A DNA stretch of 45,135 nucleotides, taken from Gemmobacter megaterium. Lineage in GTDB: Bacteria > Pseudomonadota > Alphaproteobacteria > Rhodobacterales > Rhodobacteraceae. The notes below the pieces were generated by a model that made no database searches, was not told where the DNA came from, and saw only the letters and a list, made by a program, of their open reading frames with translations. Below are positions 31,781 through 40,329 of the stretch, one piece after another (the first letter of the stretch is position 1; each line of letters starts with the position of its first letter). The position numbers were made by a program, and so were the translations under genes. The stretch lies in assembly GCF_900156815.1 (NCBI RefSeq), contig NZ_FTOT01000015.1:1-45135 (forward strand). The letters are read 5' to 3'.

Positions 31781-33693
31781 GCCGCATGGAACAGACCCGT
31801 ACCGATCGCTTCAAGACCGCACTCCTGCTGATGGCCGCAACCGGGCTGATCGTGGGACTCGCATTCTACCTTGCGGGCCAACCAGAGATCGCGACCCTGA
31901 TCTGGATTGCAGGAGTTGTTCCCGCGCTGGCAGCGCTTGTGGTCGAAATCGTCCGGAGCATTGGGCGCGGCGAGGTGGGCCTCGATATCGTTGCCGCGCT
32001 GTCGATGTCGGCGGCGCTTGTCTTCGGCGAGACCTTGGCTGCGGCTGTCGTCGCAGTCATGTATTCTGGAGGCACTTTCCTCGAAGCCTTCGCTGAGGGC
32101 CGTGCACGTCGTTCGATGAAGGATCTTTTATCCCGCGTACCCCGGACCGCGACGCGGCACCGGAACGGCGGTCTTGAGGATGTGCCTCTCGAGGAGATCG
32201 CACCGGGCGATCGCCTGCTGATCCGGCAGGGTGATGTCGTTCCCGTGGACGGCACGGTGGCGTCCGACACCGCCTTCCTCGACACCGCGGCGCTGACGGG
32301 TGAGTCCCTGCCAGTCCGGCTGGCGCGCGGGGCCGACGCCATGAGCGGATCGACCAACGCGGGCGAGGCCTTCGACCTGACGGCGACGCGCGAGGCCAAG
32401 GACAGCACCTATGCCGGGATCGTTCGTCTAGTGGAGGAAGCGCAGGCGTCCAAAGCGCCGATGTCCCGGCTGGCCGACCGCTGGTCGCTGGGCTTTCTGG
32501 TCGTCACCGTCAGTATCGCCTTCGCGGCCTGGTGGTTCACAGGCGATCCGATCCGCGCGGTCGCCGTGCTGGTGGTCGCCACGCCCTGTCCGCTGATCCT
32601 TGCCGTGCCGGTCGCACTGGTCGCGGGTCTCTCGCGTGCGGCGCATTTTGGCGTTTTGATCAAGGGCGCAGGGCCGCTCGAGACAATGGCGCGCATCCGT
32701 ACGCTGATCCTCGACAAGACGGGGACGCTGACAGATGGCCGTCCGCAGATCATCTCGATCGACAGCCACGATGGCATGACCGAGGACGACATCCTCCGCC
32801 TTGCCGCCGCGCTCGATCAGGCATCGAAACACCCTGTGGCGCAGGCCATCGTCGCTGCCGCAAAGGCGCGGGCCTTCACACTGCCCGTTCCGACAGAAGT
32901 GGCTGAGATCCCGGGCGAAGGGGTCTTGGGTCGTGTGGAGGACCGCGAGGTGATCGTCGGCGGCGACGGCTTCGTGGCGTCCCGTGTCGGGCGGATGGTG
33001 GGCGATCACCCCGCCAAGGGCGCCGGATCGGTCCTTGTCGCAGTGGCAGTTGACGGTCACATGGCCGGGCACCTCGTCATGTCCGACCCGCTGCGCGAGG
33101 GAGCGGGTGCCATGCTGGACGGTCTGCGCCGTCAAGGGATCGCGCGCATCCTTCTGGCTACTGGCGACCGCGCGGACGTGGCCGAGCGCGTGACCGAGGG
33201 GCTGGGCCTCGACGGGCTGCGGGCCGGTCTGACGCCGGATCAAAAGGTGTTACTGGTGCTTTCCGAGCATAAACACGGGCCGGTGATGATGGTGGGTGAT
33301 GGTGTCAACGACGCGCCCGCCCTGGCCGCAGCCGATGTAGGCGTGGCAATGGGGGCACGGGGCGCCGCGGCCTCGGCCGAGGCCGCCGACGTGGTGCTGC
33401 TCGTCGACCGGATCGACCGGCTGGGGCCCGGCATCGAGATCGCGCGGGCCTCGCGGCGGATAGCGGTCGAAAGCGTTGTCGCCGGGATCGGCCTGTCTGT
33501 CATGGGCATGATCGCGGCCGCTTTCGGCTACCTCACGCCGGTCCAGGGCGCGCTCCTGCAAGAAGTGATCGACGTTGCCGTGATCCTGAACGCCCTGCGC
33601 GCGCTGCGCATCGCGCCGCAGGAGCCAGCTACGGGCAAACCACAGGCCATCACGTCAGAGCAAGGTGACATCGTTCAAGGAGCCACGCCATGA
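31777..33693 (+). CDS. P1B-type metal ATPase with TPC motif, no HMA domain
   Basis: A 638-residue ATP-driven cation pump. A-domain TGES (in AALTGESLP), membrane motif T269PC271P, phosphorylation motif D313KTGT, His352 in SKHPVAQA, and GDGVNDAPALA. It lacks any N-terminal metal-binding domain. TPC-type members form a minor P1B group apart from the Cu (CPC) and Co (SPC) pumps, and some are linked to iron or nickel; the metal here is not known. Coupled to apbE (4 bp) and to the VIT1 gene (4 bp). Pairing with a Fe/Mn transporter suggests iron or manganese efflux. Confidence 0.92.
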   Translation: MSRMEQTRTDRFKTALLLMAATGLIVGLAFYLAGQPEIATLIWIAGVVPALAALVVEIVRSIGRGEVGLDIVAALSMSAALVFGETLAAAVVAVMYSGGTFLEAFAEGRARRSMKDLLSRVPRTATRHRNGGLEDVPLEEIAPGDRLLIRQGDVVPVDGTVASDTAFLDTAALTGESLPVRLARGADAMSGSTNAGEAFDLTATREAKDSTYAGIVRLVEEAQASKAPMSRLADRWSLGFLVVTVSIAFAAWWFTGDPIRAVAVLVVATPCPLILAVPVALVAGLSRAAHFGVLIKGAGPLETMARIRTLILDKTGTLTDGRPQIISIDSHDGMTEDDILRLAAALDQASKHPVAQAIVAAAKARAFTLPVPTEVAEIPGEGVLGRVEDREVIVGGDGFVASRVGRMVGDHPAKGAGSVLVAVAVDGHMAGHLVMSDPLREGAGAMLDGLRRQGIARILLATGDRADVAERVTEGLGLDGLRAGLTPDQKVLLVLSEHKHGPVMMVGDGVNDAPALAAADVGVAMGARGAAASAEAADVVLLVDRIDRLGPGIEIARASRRIAVESVVAGIGLSVMGMIAAAFGYLTPVQGALLQEVIDVAVILNALRALRIAPQEPATGKPQAITSEQGDIVQGATP

Positions 33694-34391
33694 GCCGTCT
33701 ATCACATTCTGAAATCCATATGGTGCATCGCATCGGCTGGTTGCGGGCCGCCGTTCTCGGAGCCAACGATGGTCTTGTCTCGACCGCGAGCCTCGTCGTC
33801 GGCGTCGCGGCCGCAGGCTCCGGCAAGCCCGAGGTCATGATCGCCGGGCTGGCCGGGCTTATGGCTGGTGCGATGTCGATGGCGGCGGGGGAGTATGTCT
33901 CGGTCAGCTCGCAAACTGACGCCGAACAGGCGGACCTCGCCCGAGAGAGCCGTGAACTCGAGGAAACGCCCGAGGCCGAGCTCGAGGAACTAACCCTGAT
34001 TTATGTTGAAAGGGGGCTGGACCGCGACCTGGCGAAAAAGGTTGCCGTGCAACTGACTGAACGCGACGCGCTCGGATCGCATGCGCGCGACGAGCTCGGC
34101 ATTTCGGAAACCTTTACCGCCCGCCCTATCCAGGCGGCTCTGGTGTCCGCACTGACCTTCGCCGTTGGGGCGGTGCTGCCCCTGATCGTCGTGCTGCTGG
34201 TCTCGGAGGCGCAGATCGCTCCCCTGGTGGCGGGATCGACGATCCTTGGCCTTGCGGTTCTTGGCGGATTGGGCGCTTCGGCCGGCGGCGCAGGCGTCGT
34301 CCGTGGGGCCACGCGGGTCACGCTATGGGGAGCGCTTGCAATGGCGGCGACAGCCGGGGTCGGTGCGCTGTTCGGGGTCGCCGTAGGCTAG
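33690..34391 (+). CDS. VIT1/CCC1 family Fe/Mn transporter
   Basis: A 233-residue membrane protein of about five helices. Signatures: VLGANDGLVSTASLVVGVAAAG in helix 1 (split as LGANDGLVS and VVGVAAAG), GAMSMAAGEYVSVSSQ, and a cytoplasmic acidic metal-binding loop (EETPEAELEELTLIY). VIT1 proteins move Fe(II) or Mn(II) out of the cytosol. It is the last gene of the island and overlaps the ATPase by 4 bp. Confidence 0.93.
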   Translation: MSRLSHSEIHMVHRIGWLRAAVLGANDGLVSTASLVVGVAAAGSGKPEVMIAGLAGLMAGAMSMAAGEYVSVSSQTDAEQADLARESRELEETPEAELEELTLIYVERGLDRDLAKKVAVQLTERDALGSHARDELGISETFTARPIQAALVSALTFAVGAVLPLIVVLLVSEAQIAPLVAGSTILGLAVLGGLGASAGGAGVVRGATRVTLWGALAMAATAGVGALFGVAVG

Positions 34392-34396
34392 AGTCA

Positions 34397-34687
34397 ATGG
34401 GGTGTACCCGAACCCCGCTCCGGCTGCTTGTTGCGGCAACGCTCGTCAACATCGTGCTGATCATCGAGGTGCCACAGATCGAGTCGCAGCGCGTGGGGTC
34501 AGAAACCCATGTCCGCAAATGGGTCATGCTGGACGAGATCAACACCGATATTCTGGAGCGGTCCTATGTCTGGGAGGACCGCACGCCCATCGGCACGTTC
34601 AGTTCCGTCTTCACATCCAAAATCCAGTCCAGCCTGATCGCGCTTGCCAGGTCGGGCGGGGCATCGATTGTTGATCGGCTTAAGTAG
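34397..34687 (+). CDS. Hypothetical protein with one hydrophobic segment
   Basis: A 96-codon frame starting at ATG 34397, 5 bp after the VIT1 stop. A hydrophobic run (LLVAATLVNIVLIIEV) could be a membrane anchor. The rest has no recognised motif. No strong ribosome site. It may be a real small gene of the island or chance coding at its border. Confidence 0.35.
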   Translation: MGCTRTPLRLLVAATLVNIVLIIEVPQIESQRVGSETHVRKWVMLDEINTDILERSYVWEDRTPIGTFSSVFTSKIQSSLIALARSGGASIVDRLK

Positions 34688-34715
34688 TCTCAATCACCGC
34701 AGGGGCTACCCAGCT

Positions 34716-35009
34716 TCATTTGTTCCCATCGATCCATTTTGACATCAGCCCCTTGTCGCGGAAACACTCATCCGGGACGGCGCGGCGTTTGATCCGGGCG
34801 AGACGCTCGGCGAAGGCGACCTGCTTCGATGTCGGGCGGCTGTCCTGCGCGCCCGGGTTCAACTTGGCTTGTGCGTCGATCCAGGCGCTCAGGGACCGCC
34901 GATCTTGCTGAACCTCCCACGGCAAAAGCGTCTGGGTGCGCAAGGCCAGCGCGCGCGCATAGGCGATCTGCTTGGGCGTCGCGGGCAGGGCGTAAGTGGT
35001 GCTTTCCAT
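34716..35009 (-). CDS. Small plasmid protein with two internal repeats
   Basis: A 97-residue protein made of two related units of about 37 residues. TPKQIAYARALA pairs with TSKQVAFAERLA, and DRRSLSAWID pairs with DKGLMSKWID. The pattern resembles DUF3072-like helical repeats seen in small actinobacterial and alphaproteobacterial proteins. Function unknown; possibly nucleic-acid binding. GGGAGAT precedes the start. Confidence 0.65.
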   Translation of the reverse strand: MESTTYALPATPKQIAYARALALRTQTLLPWEVQQDRRSLSAWIDAQAKLNPGAQDSRPTSKQVAFAERLARIKRRAVPDECFRDKGLMSKWIDGNK

Positions 35010-35361
35010 CGGGGATCTCCCTTCTTAGCGTGGTCCTTAAAATAGAACATAACAGGAACAAAATCAAGCCACCTGCGGAAATCATGGGGTTTGAGAGGAA
35101 GAGGAGGGCCGGGGGAGGTCAGGCCTGAGGATGCCCGAAAGAGGGTGCCCGGGCCTGATCCTGTTCCTCATTGGGGTCTGATGCCGGAAAGTGCAGGATT
35201 CTGCGTTCTCATGAGCTTCGCATTTAACAATCTCCGGCATCAGATCCCTAAAGAGTGAAAGTGTCCTTCGGGTTTTGTGACTGATGGATGAGGGCCTTCG
35301 GGGTCCCTCAGATGGGTCCGGGCCGGGTTCCGGTCTGCCGTTCCTGATGAAGGGCATTCCC

Positions 35362-35832
35362 ATGCAAACAGGTGTCTTGCGCGTGTTGCGCGCGACCGCC
35401 GCCTCCTGGTGGCGGCATAGAGATCTGCGCCGAACTGGCCAGACGTTGCTGGCACAGCGGCTCGAACGCCAGACCGTCCTGCGTGATCTCGGCTATCTCA
35501 GGCAGGCGGCGAAGCTGCCGAATGCCCATGTGATCTGCGGAGAGGGCGGGACATTCATCCACCTCGGCTTGACCACCGTGTCGAGTTTCGCACCGATCGA
35601 GCGCTTTCCCTTGGCCGCTTTTGCGGTCGCACGTGGCACGCCGTTCATCGATATCCGACCCGTCACCGATGTCATCGCCTTCGCGAACCTGCCGCGGGTT
35701 GCGCGGAACGGATCGGTCGACCCTGACTCTTCGGGTCCCGGCAAGTCCGTGTCGCTGACCACCTACATCCACATGGTCGAAGCCCTCGGTGCCAGGATCG
35801 CCAACGATCCGCGCCCCTGTCGGTCAACCTAG
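35362..35832 (+). CDS. Hypothetical plasmid protein
   Basis: A 156-residue protein. N-terminus rich in Arg (RATAASWWRHRDLRRTGQ and LLAQRLERQTVLRDLG), then a mixed region. ATG 35362 is preferred, with AGGG a few bases before; ATG 35347 is an alternative. I do not recognise a family. It lies 41 bp before ardC on the same strand and may share its transcript. Confidence 0.5.
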   Translation: MQTGVLRVLRATAASWWRHRDLRRTGQTLLAQRLERQTVLRDLGYLRQAAKLPNAHVICGEGGTFIHLGLTTVSSFAPIERFPLAAFAVARGTPFIDIRPVTDVIAFANLPRVARNGSVDPDSSGPGKSVSLTTYIHMVEALGARIANDPRPCRST

Positions 35833-35873
35833 TCACCACTCCCTCTCACCAAAACTCGAAAAGGAGGCCAACC

Positions 35874-36812
35874 ATGGCCCGATCCCGTACGCCCAAATTC
35901 GATGCCTCAGAGGTCATCACAAACGAAATCATCCGCATCATCGAGCGCGGCGTCCTGCCGTGGCGCAAGCCCTGGACCGCAGGTGGCAGCTCTCGTCCCC
36001 TGCGCGTGGGCGGAGAACCCTACCAGGGAGTGAACAACTTCCTGCTGACGATGCGGACCGTGATGGCGGGCCACAGCTCTCCCTTCTGGATGACGCTGCC
36101 GCAGGCCAATGCGTTGGACGCAAAGGTCCGCAAGGGCGAGAAGTCCTCTGTCGTCGTTTACTACGGTCAAAGCCGGAGAGACGCCGGCGATGAGCATGTT
36201 CACAGCGACGGGGATGATCACTCCGAGGAAGCCCGTATCTTCCGCTTCCAGAAATCCTACCGTGTGTTCAATGCCTGCCAGATCGAGGGCTTGCCCGACA
36301 GCTTCTACCCTGACCCGGAGCCCGTGCCCGAGCATCCGCAGTCCGAGCCCATCCCGCACATGCAAGCGTTTTTCGATGCCATCGACATCACAACCGTCTT
36401 CACGGGCACGGAGGCGTACTATTTGCCCCCCGTGGACAAGGTCTACATGCCATCCATCACGCGGTTTCAGGACCCGCGCAATTTCTACGGGGTCTGGGCC
36501 CATGAGCTGGCCCATGCCACAAAAGCCCCCCATCGGCTGAACCGCGATTTCGGGTTCTCGAAGTTTGGCAACACGTCCTATGCGCGCGAGGAGATCGTCG
36601 CAGAATTGACCTCGGTGTTCCTGGGTCAGACGCTCGGCTTCACGGCGCATACGCTCGAGATGAATGCCGCCTACCTCCACAATTGGTTGCGCGTTCTTCG
36701 GTCGGACAAGGGTGCGATCTTCAAGCACGCCGCAGATGCACAGCGCGCTTGCGACTACTTGATCGCCAGATCGGAGGCGGGCAGGGCAGGGCGCAGCGCC
36801 AAAGCGGCCTGA
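35874..36812 (+). CDS. ardC: ArdC-type antirestriction protein with zincin domain
   Basis: A 312-residue protein. The N-terminal ssDNA-binding domain (DUF1738-like) includes IERGVLPWRKPW and YQGVNNFLL. The C-terminal metallopeptidase-like domain has the zinc motif H210ELAH214. ArdC proteins bind single-stranded DNA and protect an incoming plasmid from restriction. The ribosome site AAAAGGAGG is strong. It is one of few hints that this plasmid moves between hosts. Confidence 0.9.
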   Translation: MARSRTPKFDASEVITNEIIRIIERGVLPWRKPWTAGGSSRPLRVGGEPYQGVNNFLLTMRTVMAGHSSPFWMTLPQANALDAKVRKGEKSSVVVYYGQSRRDAGDEHVHSDGDDHSEEARIFRFQKSYRVFNACQIEGLPDSFYPDPEPVPEHPQSEPIPHMQAFFDAIDITTVFTGTEAYYLPPVDKVYMPSITRFQDPRNFYGVWAHELAHATKAPHRLNRDFGFSKFGNTSYAREEIVAELTSVFLGQTLGFTAHTLEMNAAYLHNWLRVLRSDKGAIFKHAADAQRACDYLIARSEAGRAGRSAKAA

Positions 36813-36835
36813 CCACACGGAGAACGGAGACTTCC

Positions 36836-37045
36836 ATGTCATGCAAGGAACCCAAGACGCTGCGGGTGGCCTGCTTCAAAGATGGCCGCCGCAAGATCAT
36901 CACCTTCAAACGCGGCGCCTATTGGTGGAGCTCGTCCGAGGGCGCGTATCCGCTTTCGGCAGCGCTCGAGGCCATCACGGACCAAGGCGGCTGGGTCGAG
37001 ACCATCCCGAACCCGAATTACAGACCCAAGGGAATGTTCGGGTAG
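36836..37045 (+). CDS. Small hypothetical plasmid protein
   Basis: A 69-residue protein starting at ATG 36836, 23 bp after ardC, with GGAG upstream. It is basic, with RRKIITFKRGAYWW and a C-terminal NPNYRPKGMFG. No family recognised. The compact, well-formed frame and position among accessory genes support a real gene. Confidence 0.6.
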   Translation: MSCKEPKTLRVACFKDGRRKIITFKRGAYWWSSSEGAYPLSAALEAITDQGGWVETIPNPNYRPKGMFG

Positions 37046-37093
37046 GGCACCTTCTCCTTCGGTCCTGCCGCCAAGCAGAAAAGAAAAAGCGGG

Positions 37094-37123
37094 CTTTGAG
37101 AAGGGTGTTTCAACTTCTCAAAG
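37094..37123 (+). promoter_or_regulatory. Hairpin touching the ribosome site of the DUF3768 gene
   Basis: CTTTGAGAAG (37094-37103), loop of 10, CTTCTCAAAG (37114-37123). The right arm includes the first bases of the AAGGAG ribosome site (37121-37126) of the gene at 37133. It could limit translation or be a processing signal. Confidence 0.5.
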
Positions 37124-37132
37124 GAGATCCCC

Positions 37133-37522
37133 ATGTCCATGACCGTTCAACCCCTGCCAGACCGTCCGAATCCGACCGTGATCGCGGCGCAGAACGACGC
37201 GTTTCGCAAGCTCGCATGCCTCGGAGTGCCGCCCGCGCAGCCCATCCAGGGCCGGATGCATGTCACCCGCGCGCTTATGGAGGCCGCCGATGGCTTCATG
37301 GCCGAGGCGGTGAAGGCGACCGGTGAGTTTGCCACATTTGAGCCTGAGAATGATCCCGAGGGATGGCACGACTTCGGGGCAGTCGAGATCCGGGGCGAGA
37401 CCGTGTTCTGGAAAATCGATCTCTATGAGGCGGATTCGGACTTCCGCTACGGGGCTGAGACCCCGGACAATCCTGCCACCACCATGCGCGTGCTGACCAT
37501 CATGCTGGCGCGCGACTGGTAG
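37133..37522 (+). CDS. DUF3768 protein
   Basis: A 129-residue protein with the DUF3768 pattern: IAAQNDAFRKLACLG near the start and, in the C-terminal half, DPEGWHDFGAVEI, VFWKIDLYEADSDFRYGAETP and TTMRVLTIMLARDW. Function unknown; the family is common on alphaproteobacterial plasmids and genomic islands next to ParB-like and ArdC genes. A perfect terminator-like hairpin follows. Confidence 0.85.
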   Translation: MSMTVQPLPDRPNPTVIAAQNDAFRKLACLGVPPAQPIQGRMHVTRALMEAADGFMAEAVKATGEFATFEPENDPEGWHDFGAVEIRGETVFWKIDLYEADSDFRYGAETPDNPATTMRVLTIMLARDW

Positions 37523-37558
37523 GGCAGGGGACTCCTCCCCCTGACATCTGAGACGATG

Positions 37559-37596
37559 AAGGCCCGCTGACCCCTCAAAGGGAAAGTGGGCCTTTT
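37559..37596 (+). terminator. Terminator-like hairpin after the DUF3768 gene
   Basis: AAGGCCC (37559-37565) and GGGCCTT (37588-37594) form a stem with a large loop that has inner CCCT/AGGG pairing; TTTT follows. Positioned 36 bp after the DUF3768 stop. Confidence 0.65.
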
Positions 37597-37677
37597 GTCG
37601 TGATGATCCCTGAAGCCGGGGATTGGTCACGCGCGTGAGCGCGCGGGCCACACCTCACCCTCCTGGAAGGATATCCC

Positions 37678-39660
37678 ATGACCACAAGCTTTGCTCCTCT
37701 CACCGTCGCCATCGGCGATCTGGTCCCGCATCCTGCCAATGTGCGCAGCAACGCGCCGGAAACCTATGATCCCGAGAACATCGCGCATCTGAAGGCCAGC
37801 ATCGCTGTGCTGGGCCTGCTCCAGCCGCTCTTGGTCCAGAAGCTTGACGGCAAATATGCTGTCCTCGCCGGTGGCCGACGCCATGCTGCGCTGAAGGAGC
37901 TGGTCGCCGACAAGGCCACCAAGGGGTTCACAGCGAAGACCAAGGTGGACTGCCGCCTCGTGCCGGAAAATTGCGATGTCACCACGGCGTTGTCTCTTGC
38001 CGAGAACATCACCCAGGCACCGATGAACGCAATCGACGAGTTTGAGGCTTTCGCGCGGATGATGGAGGTCGACGGCCAGACGCCCGAGACCATCGCAAAG
38101 ACCTTCGGTACCACGGTGGCCGCCGTGAAAGGCCGGTTGCGCTATGGCCTTATCCACCCCGACATCCGCGCCGCGGCCCGGGGTAAGGTGATCACGCTCG
38201 ACACGATGAAGGCCTTTGCCGAGCACCCGAGCCAGAAGGCGCAGCGCGAGGTCTTCGAGGCGCTCACGAAGGACGGCGGCTATCTGCAGGCCTATACCGT
38301 CCGTCAGGCCCTCAAATCCCGCGGCGTGCAGGTCAGTGACGATATCGGGGCTTTCGTGCGCGTGGACTACGAGGCGCGTGGCGGCGCCGTCGCGGCTGAC
38401 CTTCTTGAAGAGCATTCCGTGCTTGAGGATGCGGCGCTGGTCGAGACCATCTTGCTCGAAAAGCTCGGTGCCGCTGCCGAAGAGGCCCGTATGAGGCTGG
38501 GGTTTGCCTGGGCCGATGCGATGGTGCGCTATGATTACGCGACCATGGCCGACTATGGCCGCGTCTATCCCGGCCCGATCGAGCCGGATGAGGCTGCCCA
38601 GAAGCGCATCGATGAGATCACCGCTGAGCTTGAGAAACTGCAGTTCGAGATGGAGGATGAGGGGCTCGAGGACGGTGCCTACAATGCCCTTTACGAGCGC
38701 GTGGACGCCTTGGAAGAGGAAGCCCGCGACCTGCAGGAGGCCTACAGCGCCGAGGACCTCGCGCGGTCTGGGGTGATAGCGTCGTGGCAGGGTGGGCAGG
38801 TGACCCTCCATGTGGGCCTCGTCCGCCCGGAAGACACCGTGAAAGTGGAAGGCGCGCGCGGCTCGTCGGCTGACCCGACGGGGGAGGAGGCCCCGGACCC
38901 GGGTGAAATCACTTATCCAGCCTCGCTGGCAGAGGACCTCAAGACCGAGCGAGCCATGGCGCTTGGGGCCGCGATGGCGCTGCATCCGGAAGCCACGCTC
39001 GATCTGACGCTCTTCAAGCTGGTCAGTGACGTTCTGGCCAGCGGCATGAGTGTCACGCAGGCGATCAAGATCGATGCCCGCAAGGAATACCGCAACCACG
39101 CCAAGATGGACGAGATCGACGAGACCTCGCTCGAGCAGGTGGCGGCGGCGCATGATGCGCTTGATTTGTCCTGGCTCGATGACAGCCGCGCGCCCGCCGA
39201 TCAGTTTGCGGCGTTTCGCGCGCTGAAGGCCGGCGAGAAGGCCAAGCTCGTCGCCTATGCCACCGCCAGCACCACGCAGTCCTGCTTCGCGCGGGATCGA
39301 TCGCGCGACAGCCTGATGCATGCGTTCGAGATCGAGATCATGCCCGATATCCGCGCCCACTGGACGCCGAACGCGGCGCTCTTCAACCGCTTCAAGAAGG
39401 CCTGGCTCCTGAAGATCCTCGGCGAAGATCTGGGTCTTGCCCAGGAGGCGGTGACGCTCGCCTCATCGAGCAAGAAGGAGATCGTCGCCTTCTGCGACAA
39501 GCTCTTTGCTGAACCCTTCGCCACACTGACGGACGCGCAGCGCGCTGCCGTCGCCGCCTGGTGCCCGCCGATGATGCAGACCGCCGGTATCGCCTGTGAT
39601 GAGGCGGAGCCCACTGCTGAAACCCCCGAGCCTGACAGCGAGGTCGCGCAAGCGGCCTGA
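37678..39660 (+). CDS. Large ParB/RepB/Spo0J-domain plasmid protein (intact)
   Basis: A 660-residue protein. The N-terminal ParB nuclease-like domain has LAGGRRHAALKEL from about residue 63 and SLAENITQAPMNAIDEFEAF. An HTH follows (IAKTFGTTVAAVKGRLRYGLIHPDI, cut here to IAKTFGTTVAAVKGRL). The middle is a long Glu-rich coiled-coil-like region, and the C-terminus is acidic. Such proteins are far larger than partition ParB and probably have another plasmid role, perhaps in DNA handling or transfer defence. It is an intact relative of the decayed gene at 21898. Followed by a GC-rich hairpin. Confidence 0.88.
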   Translation: MTTSFAPLTVAIGDLVPHPANVRSNAPETYDPENIAHLKASIAVLGLLQPLLVQKLDGKYAVLAGGRRHAALKELVADKATKGFTAKTKVDCRLVPENCDVTTALSLAENITQAPMNAIDEFEAFARMMEVDGQTPETIAKTFGTTVAAVKGRLRYGLIHPDIRAAARGKVITLDTMKAFAEHPSQKAQREVFEALTKDGGYLQAYTVRQALKSRGVQVSDDIGAFVRVDYEARGGAVAADLLEEHSVLEDAALVETILLEKLGAAAEEARMRLGFAWADAMVRYDYATMADYGRVYPGPIEPDEAAQKRIDEITAELEKLQFEMEDEGLEDGAYNALYERVDALEEEARDLQEAYSAEDLARSGVIASWQGGQVTLHVGLVRPEDTVKVEGARGSSADPTGEEAPDPGEITYPASLAEDLKTERAMALGAAMALHPEATLDLTLFKLVSDVLASGMSVTQAIKIDARKEYRNHAKMDEIDETSLEQVAAAHDALDLSWLDDSRAPADQFAAFRALKAGEKAKLVAYATASTTQSCFARDRSRDSLMHAFEIEIMPDIRAHWTPNAALFNRFKKAWLLKILGEDLGLAQEAVTLASSSKKEIVAFCDKLFAEPFATLTDAQRAAVAAWCPPMMQTAGIACDEAEPTAETPEPDSEVAQAA

Positions 39661-39670
39661 GCCATCACGC

Positions 39671-39703
39671 GACCCGCGCGTGGATCTTGCACCCGCGCGG
39701 GTC
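39671..39703 (+). terminator. GC-rich hairpin after the ParB-like gene
   Basis: GACCCGCGCG (39671-39680) and CGCGCGGGTC (39694-39703), perfect 10-bp arms, 10 bp after the stop. There is no U-run, so it may act as a pause or as a stabiliser of the transcript. Confidence 0.5.
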
Positions 39704-39735
39704 GACCCTTCCAAACCGAACAGAAAGACATCCCC

Positions 39736-40329
39736 ATGGCTATTCTCAAGTTCTCTGCCTCCGCTGTTGCGGCGCAGATCGCCCATGCACGCGCCTGCAA
39801 AACCTTCTTGCCCAACTGGAACGGGCCCGTGGACAGGCCCGCCCTGATCCTCATCGTCGGCAATGGTGTGCATCTGCGCTCGAACGGCATCGATGGCACG
39901 ACCACCCGTATCGTCACCACCGAGCAGGCCGATCCGTCCTTTGCCTTCGCCGACGGCATGAACCCGTTTCGGGATACCGACTGGATGGCGCAGCGCCGCA
40001 TGGCGTTTCGCGATCTGACCGGCCAGTTCTATACCGACATCCTGGATGACGTGCAGGTGCTCATCGACCGGGGGCGGGGGGCGATCCGGCTCGCCACCGA
40101 TGGCCACAGCATCCGCGTCTTCGTGCGCCGGGCCTCGGATTATCTCATCGGCGGGACCTACGAGGTGCCGTCAGGCCTCGGCGGCACCTTCCGGGTCATC
40201 CTCAAGGATGCCTGCGACACCTTCGCGATCGTGCAGAACTGCGGCAATTGCGAGGATTTCGACGCCATGCAGCCCTACCGCGTGCCGCTCGATGCCCTAA
40301 TGGAAATCGATGACCGGAGGGCGGCGTGA
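39736..40329 (+). CDS. Hypothetical plasmid protein
   Basis: A 197-residue protein without a recognised domain. Notable stretches: ALILIVGNGVHLRSNGIDGTT and FAIVQNCGNCEDFDAMQPY with a CGNC pair. No signal peptide or membrane helix. It is coupled to the next gene, whose ATG at 40329 overlaps its stop. The pair is found among accessory plasmid genes behind the large ParB-like gene. Confidence 0.65.
   Translation: MAILKFSASAVAAQIAHARACKTFLPNWNGPVDRPALILIVGNGVHLRSNGIDGTTTRIVTTEQADPSFAFADGMNPFRDTDWMAQRRMAFRDLTGQFYTDILDDVQVLIDRGRGAIRLATDGHSIRVFVRRASDYLIGGTYEVPSGLGGTFRVILKDACDTFAIVQNCGNCEDFDAMQPYRVPLDALMEIDDRRAA

Noticed and set aside
37627-39360. A 577-codon minus-strand open frame
   Set aside because: Antisense to the large ParB-like gene, which has clear domain motifs. 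No motif in the antisense frame.
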